From assembly GCF_028372415.1 (NCBI RefSeq), contig NC_092873.1, positions 351,271,890 through 351,335,889 on the forward strand: 64,000 bases of DNA, written 5' to 3'. Below the pieces are notes generated by a model, which worked only from the letters and a program-made list of their open reading frames with translations, had not been told where the DNA came from and searched no databases. The position numbers and the translations under genes are program-made. Positions 45,821-56,200 of the stretch are shown one piece after another. Position 1 is the stretch's first letter. The number at the start of each line of letters is the position of its first letter. The DNA is from Notamacropus eugenii. Lineage: Eukaryota; Chordata; Mammalia; Diprotodontia; Macropodidae.

Positions 45821-46464
45821 CACTGCCAGGAATCTGACCAGAAGAGTAGAGTAGGAATAATAGAGCAGTTGGAATTCAAAGTTCATCAGAGGACAGTATT
45901 TCACCCCTGGGGTTCACAGTGTCAAGTCCACATGACCATATCTTCCTGCCTTTTACCAAATCCCCTTTCTGTCACTGAGCTTGTGGTCATGGGGGCGAGA
46001 GGATGTCTTTTCTCCTTACCTTCTGCCCCAAGCCCCTTCTCCACAACCAGAAGGCAGGAGTTGGAGGTAGAGAGCAGGGGAAAGAGAAGAAAGTGAGGAG
46101 GGAGGGGCTGCTATCACATATGGAAATCAGGATGGTCAAGAGAGGGAAATCGAGGAAAAGAATGGAAGCCCACTCCATGACCTTTGACCTCTACCCCCTG
46201 GAGAGAAGGAGGGTCACTCTCCAGTGGGCCTCCTTGAGGATTTGGCTCGAGTGTCTGAGACAGTCTGAAAGAACGTCTGAGGACCTGCTGAGGGAGTGAG
46301 GGAGAAGACACCCCCGTGGGTAACCATTAGCCAAAAGGGTGACTCCCCTTGAACAGAAGGAAGTCTCTCCTCCCTCTCCAGTTTCCTTCACATCTGAAGG
46401 GCTCCGCCCTGTGGGATGCTGAGGGGAAGGGGTTGAGGGGAGGGAGGGGCGCCCCAATGCCTGC

Positions 46465-46766
46465 TCAAACGGGGGAGGTGGCAGTGGACTCGCTGTAGAG
46501 GTTCTCCACAATGTCTCCCCTCTGGATCCGGCGCAGGGCAGCATAGAGGGCGTCCAGGGTGGCACTGTCTTGGGCAGCCCAGCTGTCGAGCAGAGCCCGG
46601 ACAGGGCAGTCCTCTTGGGTGAGGGAGTCTATATGCTCGGGCAGGTAGCCCAGCTCCCCTGCCAGGTGTCGCCAGGTGTCTCCAGAGGAGCTATTCAGCA
46701 ACTTTTCAACTTCTTCCCGTTTGGCTGGTGGGAGGCTGCTGTACAGACCTCCATCCCCCTTGAGAG
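46465..46766 (-). CDS. NGFR: NGFR exon 6 coding part: death domain and C-terminus
   Basis: 302 coding bases: two bases completing Ala328, 99 codons (329-427) and stop TGA at 46467-46465. The acceptor is CTCTCTTGCAG before 46766. The death domain spans about 344-421, starting at REEVEKLL, with core helix residues GDTWRHLAGELGY and HIDSL present. Cys381 (EDCPVRALL) is kept. The C-terminal tail ends STATSPV, including the terminal SPV described as a PDZ-type ligand. Differences from human as recalled include Tyr for Cys at 418 (ENLYSES versus ESLCSES), Asp for Ala at 388 and Tyr for Leu at 402. The exon continues without interruption into the 3'UTR. Confidence 0.98.
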
Positions 46767-49700
46767 CTGCAAGAGAGTTGGGAGGGTAGTCAGGCAGGGA
46801 GAGGTGCACCCCTTACAAGATGGACAGTGGGAGACTCCCTTCTGGGGAATGAACTAGCCTTGAAGCAGCAGGGTTTGGAGGTTAGACTTGTAGAAGACGT
46901 GAGACCATGGATAAAGGACTCAGAATAGGTTGTATCAAGGCAGCCAGGTAGCTCAGTGAGCTGATAGAGCACTGGGCCTAGAGTCAGAAAGACCTGAGTT
47001 CAAGCCCCACCTCAGATGCTTGTTAGCTATATGATCCCTGAGCAAGTCACTTAACTTCCTTTTGCCTTAATCCACAGGGGAAGGAAATGGCAAACCACTA
47101 CTGTACCTTTGCCAAGAAAACCACATGGACAATATGATACACATGGTCATGAAGTGCTGGACACAACTGAATCTACTAAACAACATCAATGGTTGTGTCA
47201 TCTGTCCAAAAGGAAAATTCATAGACTTAGAGCTGGAAGTATTAAGACTAATGAGTTATTTACCTTTGGCTCTTAGTTTTCTCATCTACAAAATGAGGTC
47301 TTTGGGTAGATCAGTCGTTTTTGAATTTTAATCCATGAACTCAAAGGGTCCATGGATATATTGCAAGGGTTCTGTGAACTTTGACAGGAAAACAATTACG
47401 TATTTTTTCAATATAATTGGAAACCTATATATTTTCTCTCATGCATTTAAAAAAAAACATTATTCTGAGATGGAGTTCACTTCCAGATCCCATGAACTGA
47501 GAGAAAAGCACAGGGAGAGAATGTGACCACTCTAAGTCAGGGGCATAGTCAAGGTAAATTCTGCTGTTCTTGCTCCCAGGTCCACTCCCTCCTCCTCCAA
47601 CCGACCAATGATGGGGGTGGGGGTGGGGGTGGGGAGAGACAAAGAGGGAAGAGGAGGGGGTGTGAGACAGAACTCCACTCTGAATGGTCTATGGGAAGGT
47701 ACAAATGCCTAGTGGGTGAACTGGAACCATGCTATGGGTGGCTAATTAGGGACATAATTAACCACTTGTCCCTGGGAAGTCTGGGGCAGGAGGCTAATTG
47801 CAGCCACTTTCTGGGGTAATTAGCCCCAGGGGGGCAATTAGCTTGATGAGTCTGGAAGTTCTGGTTTAGAAAAGACCTCCCAGCTCCTCTGGCTGGAAGG
47901 GGTTTCCAAGGTCATCTCCATTTCCCCAAAGTCTGTGCTGACCACTCCCCTCTTCAGTTCTAGATGCATAGAAATAGTTAGATGGTCCATAGAATGCTGG
48001 ACTTAGTCTGGAACACCTGAGTTCGAATCCTGCCTCAGACACTTACTAGGTGCAAAACCCTGTGCAGGTCACCTTCTGTGCCTTAGTTTCCTCATCTGCA
48101 AAATGGGGACCTACTTCACAAAGTTGTCATAAGGATCAAATGAGATAACATGCAATGTGACTTACAGACCTTAGGGGGCTACATAAATGCTAGCTATGAT
48201 TATCATTGTTTTATCATCATCAATACAGAAATTTCTCTTTCAGATTATTCCTTGGAAAAAGGTAATACCATTCACTTGCCTTGGTTACTTTCCTCCTCTT
48301 TAAGTCTAACCTCCATCCTTACTACAACAGCCTATTTTATCAGAACTCAGGGGAGGGTGCCCATGGGTGTCCCAAGGTGTGTGGAGGATTCCCCCTGAGC
48401 CCCAGGTCCAGGTACCTTGGACTTGAGCTGTCTGAGTCTGGGGCTGCTGGTCATGGAGACTCTGGCTATCCACGGAGATGCCACTGTCACTGTGCAGCTT
48501 CTCCCCCTCTGGTGATGGCGTCTGGTTCACAGGCCGATTGTTGGCACCTTGCTTATTCTGCTTACAGCTGTTCCACCTGTGGGCAGACAGGGCCAGGCCC
48601 AGTGCTTCAAGCTGGTGCCAGTCCTGGCTTACATTTGCATATGGCCTTGGATACTCGTGTGTATGTGTAGCATAAGTACTACTAATCATACATAATGCAT
48701 ACATGTGAGTGGTCATGTGCATGGGTGGGACATATATATAATGGGGTGGCAGTGACATTGTTTTCTACTTCTCTTGTGCATTTATTCAGTAACATGTATT
48801 ATAGTTCTTATCTATCACCTTTATCTAGAATGTTAAGCTTCATGAAGGAAGAGACCATATCTTACATACATTTTCTGCACCCAGTGAGTGACCACCCAGC
48901 AGGTAAAGCCTAGGAACTGTGAAAAAGACATTAGATAAAGGCTGAGCTACTGATGAGGGAAAGAAAGAAGGAAGGAAGGAAGGAATGTGGGAAAGAAGGA
49001 AGGAGGAAGGGAGGGAGGGACAAGGGAGGAAAAATGGGGGGAGGAAAGAGGAAGGAAGGAAGAAGAGGAGGGAGAAATGGAGGGAGGGAGAAAGGGAAGA
49101 AGAAAGGAGGGTAGAAGGGATGGAAGTAAGAAGGGAGGGAAGGAAGAAAGGAGGGAAGGAAGAATGGAGGAAGGAGCTACTGATTTCTTTTTAGCTCTCT
49201 GCCCACATGAATTCACTTTCTTCTATCATATCCAGAGGCTGGGAAGCAGATGGAAAAACTGAGTCTGGTTCTCAGCTGAAGTAAAAAGATACATGCATTT
49301 TGGGGTTCGGGTCATGAGTCAAAGACTCAGCTTCCAGAATCAAAGGCCAAATATCCTCACAATTATGACTATCCAAAAATGAAGTAGGCTGCCCCAGGAG
49401 GAATAGACTGAATTATTATTTGTCAGACACGTTATATAGTAGATCCCTACTCCGGTATAGGCTGGACAAAATGATTTTTGAAGCCTTTTCCAACTCAGAG
49501 ATTTAATACTCCAACCCCTAAATGTCTAGAGAATAGAACTTTAGTCCATAATTAAGAGGAAAGAACTGTGTGACTTTGGGCAAGTCATTTTTCTCCCTGA
49601 GTTTTAGTTTTCTCCTCTGTAAAATGGACTCTATAATCTTTAAATCCCTCCCAGATCTGGCATTTGAAGGTCCTTTCCAGTTCTGACATTCTATTCCAAG

Positions 49701-52700
49701 GTCCCTCCTAGTTCTGATATCCTTTGTTCTAAGCTTCCATTGTGACCGAATAGCTTATGATTTTGTGATTCTGGGTCAATGGTCAAGAGACCAAATTATA
49801 ATTACAATTCTCTTTCCATAAATGTGGAAAAATCTAAGACCAAAGGTAAAAGTCAGATATCTGAACTGAAAGGCTTCAAGCCCACAGGCCCTCAGCCCTC
49901 TTACTTACCTCTTGAAGACAATGTAGGCCAGCAGACCCACAACCACCGCAGCCAGGATGGAGCAGTAGACAGGGATGAGATTGTCAGTGGTACCTCGAGT
50001 CACTACGGGTTGGGAGCTGCCCATCACAGTAGTCACCACATCAGCCACTGTGCTGGCCTCAGTTTCAGGTTCTGGGGGCTCATGAGGCTCCTGGGTGATT
50101 GGGGGTGGGCTGTCAGAGCCCAGCAAAGGTGTGGTCCGGGTTGTCCAGCGGGCTGGGATCTCTGTCCAAGGATTACAAGACACAGGAGGTGAGTAAGTCC
50201 TCCCCACCCTTACTTTGCATTCTCTCCATCGACTGCCTCACCCCTCAGTCTTCCTTGCTTACACTTTCCCTTTACCTAAGACCCCAGCTCAAATCAGAAG
50301 CCCCTCTCACCTTAAGACTCCCCCATTGCACATTTCTGAGGCATAGGGTGATAGGAATGGAAATGATGAGGTGCTTGTAAGCCTGTAGATGGCTGGAGTG
50401 CCAATAGGGCTCCTGTACTCTGGTCTTTGGGGGGGTCCCCTGAACTTCTTAAACCTTATCATTTCTGTGGCCCCCTTTTGTAATGCCAATATGGTGGGCA
50501 AGTTCTTTAAGGAATGCAAGTTCCTTAAGGAGCTCTACCCACCATATTGGCATTACAATAAACCTCTGACACCTTGACTTAAAGAATGATTGAGTCCATG
50601 GATTTATTCCAGACTATCTTCTCCTGTACTCCAGTCTTTGGGGGGGGTCCCTGAACCCCTTAAACTGCATCAGAAAGGGTAAGTGGATAAAGGTGTCCAG
50701 GCTAGCAGAAGAGTGCTGGACTTGGCATCTGAGTTGGAAGTCCAGACTGTGATATTTACTAGCTGTGTGATCTTGAGAAAAATCACCGAAACTATTTCCT
50801 CATCTGTAAAATGAGAGTGTTAGTGCCTACTAACAGGTTATTCTGGGGATCAAATAAAATAAATCTATATAAAGAACTTTGCAGAGTGGAAAGCTATATA
50901 CAAATAGCATCAATTATTATTTTCATTGTTTGTGAATAGTTGTGTTGTAGATGTGTATATACAGATGCCAGGAGAGAATGGCCAGGGCTAAGAGCAAAGG
51001 CAGGAAATGGACAACAGCAATGGCCTCGAATCAGAATCCTCCAACCCACCAATAAACCTCAGTGCTATGGGATTCTGGGAAACAAGCTGCCCCCATCAAG
51101 CCTTACCCTGAAGAACGGGAGATACTTTCTCAAGTTTAGACAGAGGAGATATGCAGCTTCTATAAGGAGCTGGCTTTTGTCCCTGTCCTGTCCTACCCCC
51201 TATCACTCAGTCCATGCCACCATGACTCCTTGGAAACTGAAGGGCTCTACTGATGGCACCCTTTCCTTGGTCCATGACTAGGCAAAGCCCAACATCTGTT
51301 TCTGAATTAGCAAGAGCCCTGCTTGGCCCGGCCCCACAATGTGTCTGATCTTGCCACCCAAAGAACCACCATAGGGCAGACTTAACCCTTAATGGGGAGG
51401 GAGTAACACCCACACTCTGGGAAATGAAGGGAGGTTGTAGGTTTCTGAGCCAAGAAAGCAAACAATGCCTACTGGTGGGAAAAAGGAAAGGTTAGATACT
51501 TTGGTCCTGTGCTTGTGCCAGCTGAGCACTGCCAGCTTCCCTGCTAGATCAGGCATCTCATGGCAGAAGTGGGTAGGATTTTCCATTTCACCATCTAGGC
51601 AGGGGGGCACCCGCTGCCAGCTATTATAGCCTATAGATGCCCTGGGGTATCTGTCTAGGCATGGAATGCTTATCCTCAGCCATGTGAGGGCTGACCGAAG
51701 GGAGAGAAGAGACAAGATGTCTTATAGGCTGCATCTACTAGGCAGGCCCCTCTTCTTTCCTACCCCTACCCCTCCAAAGTATCCCCTGGTTCACTCATCC
51801 AAACAGGAACTACCTCTTTGCCTGCCTGTATTTCCTTGACTTGAGGATAAAGTCACTTCAAAGCATCTATGTTTCAGTCCCTGCTGAGGGATGTGTCTTC
51901 CAGATGTGTATCTGGAGTCCATCTGATTGGGAGAGATGGTGAGGAGAGGTAAACCATCTGCTGCAAGCCGACCATCCCACCCCTGGGGTGAGACACCAGC
52001 TGAGTCATCTGGCAGCATCAGAGAAGGCAAAGCTTCCTGAACTTTTGCCATGACCATGCTGTATGACTTTTGGGGTGAATTGCTTTCCTTTGTGGGCCTC
52101 CAGAACCACCATTTATACTCTGATGGATGTCCCCACAATCTCTTCCTCTTCCCTCCCAACCACTGTCCTTCAGATTTTGTCATGTCCTCTTCTCAGACTA
52201 TAGCAAACATACTCAGTCAGGCTAAAGGGACTGGATATCAACAGGGTCCGTTAGTTTACAAGGGAAGTGGCTAGTCAGGTAATTATGGTAATTACCAGGG
52301 AGGTCCGTGGTATAGGAGGAAGGGAACAGGAGAGGGGTTTTCTAGGGCCAGAATGGATGGAATTTGGGTCAAGAGCCAATAATGAGTTTTATTCCCACCC
52401 CTGACCCCTTTTCCCCCTCCATCTTCCCAATTCCCTCTAATTTTGGGGGGGTGGGAGGTGGGTGGGAAATGAGATCCAGATGTGGCCATGTCCCCTAGCA
52501 TCCCAACCTGCCAAACCTTTGGCCTGTCTGGATAGCTGTTTCCAGACTAGAAGCTAGCTCTGGGTGGCAAGGAGGGAGGGAGAAGCTTGGGATGATTGAC
52601 AAACAGACCTGCTTTTGCATCTCCCCCACCCCCTGCTTTTCATTTTAAATCAAACTTGATGGTTAGCCCAGGTGCAAAGGTGTCATTGCACACTGGAGGG

Positions 52701-53173
52701 CAGGTCATCTTATTAGTATTTGATACATATATCCAGGAAAGTATGTTATCATAGGGGTGCAGGACAATCAAATTAAGAGCCTAATTCCATTTCCCAGAAC
52801 TGCTAATGCCTGCATATTTTGGAAGGAACCAGATGGGGGAAGCTAGCAAGATGTTTACAAATGTCCCCCAGTGGCAAACCATCCATCTCTCCTCCAAACA
52901 TCTCCTTCCTCTGCTTCTAAGCCCTTATCTGGCCTTTTCCCAAACATGGGCTGTCCCAACTTGCCCAAGGAGAGACGCTCAGGTAGGGAAACTCTTCCCT
53001 TTCTGGCTCTGCCTGGAAGCAATGAGTTTCCAGGCTTTTATTTTTTCTCCTTCTACCCACCAATCACCTACTTTAAGATCTTCTACAAGGGCACAGCACT
53101 CCTACTCCTTTCTATTTCCCAGAAGGTGTACACACAGAGGCACCCACATACGAACATGTAAGTAACATACATA

Positions 53174-53220
<47 letters not shown>

Positions 53221-56200
53221 CTGGTGTGAGCCCAGATGGAGGAAAAAGAGAAACCTTCTCCATCCTTGCCCTGTTTCAGAGAGAACTTACAGCTGGTGAG
53301 GAGTTTAGAGCTTCCTGAGGGCAGGAACCATAGGTCCTTGGTCAGACTGGAGGCCCACCAAGAGTGGACCTGTATTTCCTCTTTCCCATTGCCTAGGAGA
53401 AAGCTCTGCTCATGGTTCAGTCCTTAGTGCTAAGGGTCAACTAGGAGTAGGCTGAAGCTAACCTTTTGTAACAGTGCCAATAGAAATCCCTTTCTGCTGA
53501 TAGTAATCCCCTAGAAATCCCCTTCCAAGCTGTTACCCTGATGTTAGGACTCTGTCCCTGAGAAAACACCACTTTCACTTGCCAGCTCCCTTCTTCCCCC
53601 ACCCCCGATGTGAGGCTTTTTCACTGGTTCTCAGGTTGGAATTGCCCTCCTCACCTCACGAACCCACCATATTTCTGGGAATAGAAATAATAAACCAAGG
53701 ACCAAAAATAACTTGGAATTTCCTTTAGAAGTCTTTCTTCTCCTTTCTTTTCTTCATGGTCCTCATGTCTCCAACACCCTTACAGAGGATTATCACCATT
53801 ACTTTCCTAGTTCATCCCTGGAGGAACTCCTGCTGCCTGCCTCCTGCCTCCCCCATACCCGATGCTTCCTGACCCCCCAACTCCACCTCCATTCACAAAC
53901 TGACACTTTTGAGAGTTCTATCCAATCAGACGCTGTGTTTCTGAATTCCTTGAGCAAAGTCTCTTCAAGTCCTATGTTCCCTAAACCCCTGCCCCTTTCC
54001 CTTCTTTTAAGAGGAGAGCACAGTTCTCAGAAAATAGAGATGTATGCTAGGATTGGCTCTGCCACCGAGTAAGTGTGATCTTCAACAAAGCACTCCCCCT
54101 CTCTGGATCTCAATTGTCTTCTCTGTAAAGCATTCATTTTAGAAGAGATTCTTGCTCAGTATTCACATCTTATGATCCTCTGATGTAAATCTCTACTCAC
54201 CTCTTGTTCTCCAACCCCTGTCCTTGCATAGTGGAAAGAACCATGACTTGGATTCAGGAGACCTGAGTTCAAATCCTGATCAGACATTCATTGACTGTGT
54301 GATACTGAGCAAGTCACTTAACCTCTCTCAGCCTCAGTTTCCTCATCTGTAAAATGGGAGTAATAACCCTTGTACTAATTACCTCATAGAATTGTTGTGA
54401 GGCAAGCGCTTAGCAAACTTTAAAGTGCTATGAGAGGCAACTAGGAGTCGCAGTGGAAAGAGGACTGACTATGGAGGAAAGAAGACCTGAGTTCAAATTT
54501 AACCTCAGATACTTCCTAGTTGTATGATCCTGGGCAAGACATTTAGCCTCAGTTTCCTATAAAATAAAGTAATCATAGCACCTATTGTTGTGTCAAATGA
54601 AATAATATTTATTAGCTAAATACAGTGTTGGCACACAGTAGGTTTGTGGAGAAAAAAATTCTTTTCTCCTTATCCCCCATCAGTGACTTATTTTACTCTT
54701 CTCAGTGTACCCTATTCCTAGACTTAGTCTCTAAGGATTCTACTTCAATATTCTCTTTCCTAACTCCTTTCTTTTTACTGAGGAAAAAAACTGTGTCACA
54801 AAGAAAAGTGACTTGACTAAGGTCACACAGTGAATTAATGGTACCTTGTCCATGGTTCTTCCCCACCATACCCAGCACCCCTAGAACATCAGAATCAGAA
54901 GGAGACTTGGAGGCCACTAAGTGCAACTCATAACTGAGCAAAAATCATCTCTACAGAATAAATTCCTGATCAGCAGTCAGCTTTCACTTATGTAGATCTT
55001 GGGTGACTTTTGATGAGGGTTCCACTAGGTCCTAAGGCAACTCCTTCCACTTGGGCATCACTCTCATAGCTAGGATGATTTTGTGGGCAGCAAGTCTAGA
55101 TTTTCCTCTTTTTGTCTTCCACTCAATCCTTCTAATTCTGATGAAAAGCTCTTTGAGGCCATGATAAACAAGTTTATTCCTCTTTCCATGTAACAACTTT
55201 TCAAATACTTGAAAATGTCCCTCGTGTTTCTCCCAAGTTTTCTCTTCTCCAGGCTAAGTAACCCCATTTCCTGTAACTGATTATGAGGCAAAGACCTTTC
55301 CACATCCTGCTTGCTTTCCTCTGCATGATCACTAACTTATCAGTACCCTTCCAAAAGATAACTCCTATGGAACACGATATAACAGATACAGTCTGACCAG
55401 AGCAGAATCTCAAGAAACTGTTATTTTCCTAATTCTAGCTATTATGCCCTCTTAGGCAAACTAAGACTTCATTAGATTTGTTGGTCACTTTAGCACACTC
55501 TTGACTTCATACTAGGTTTTCAATCTTCTGAGACCCTTAGATCTTTTTCAGACAAATTACATAGCTTCACTCATTTTGTACTTGTGAAGTTGATTTTTTT
55601 ACATTGATATCTATCAAATTCCATCTCTTTTGATTCCACCCAACATCCCAGTTTACCTAGGTCTCTTCAGAACCTGCCTATTATTTGTGTTATCTGAAGT
55701 AGCTAGATAGTACCATGGATAGAGCACTGGGCCTGGAATCAGAAAGACTTGGTTTCAAATTCCTACTCTGATACTTGTTAGCTTTTTAACCCTGGGTAAG
55801 CCATTTAACTTCTACCTACAATACCTCAGTTTTCCCAATTGCAAACTGGAGATAATAACCATCTATTTTCCAGAATTGTTATGGAGATCTAATGAAATAA
55901 CATATTATTTCAAAGAATAGAAATGTTTAGCACAGTTCCTGGCGGCAAGTTGGTGCAGTGGATAGAAAGCTGGGTTTGCAGAGATGAACTCATTTTTCTG
56001 AGTTTAAATCCAGTCTTAGATACTAACTGTGTGATCATAGGCAAGTCACTTAACCTTGTTTGCCTCAGTTTTCTCATCTGTAAAATGAGCTGAAGAAGGA
56101 AATGACAAACCACTCCAGTATCTTTGCCAAGAAAACTCCAAATGGAGTCACAAAGAATTGGATGCAACTGAATAACAATAACCATTTCTTTCTTTCCTTT

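Larger units (their letters stand above)
44165..46464 (-). other. NGFR: NGFR 3' untranslated region (inferred extent)
   Basis: Between the stop codon and the first plausible poly(A) signals there is about 2.3 kb without splice-site logic or competing ORFs. Human NGFR has a 3'UTR of about 2 kb by recall. The tract is relatively GC-rich and poor in SINEs compared with the flanking intergenic DNA. It contains a GT microsatellite (45393-45458) and a MIR-like remnant (45665-45820). The 3' end is inferred, as no transcript data are available. Confidence 0.65.

Noticed and set aside
48577..48758. Upstream extension of the exon 5 frame
   Set aside because: It precedes a good CCCACAG acceptor and does not resemble NGFR; it is intron 4 sequence.
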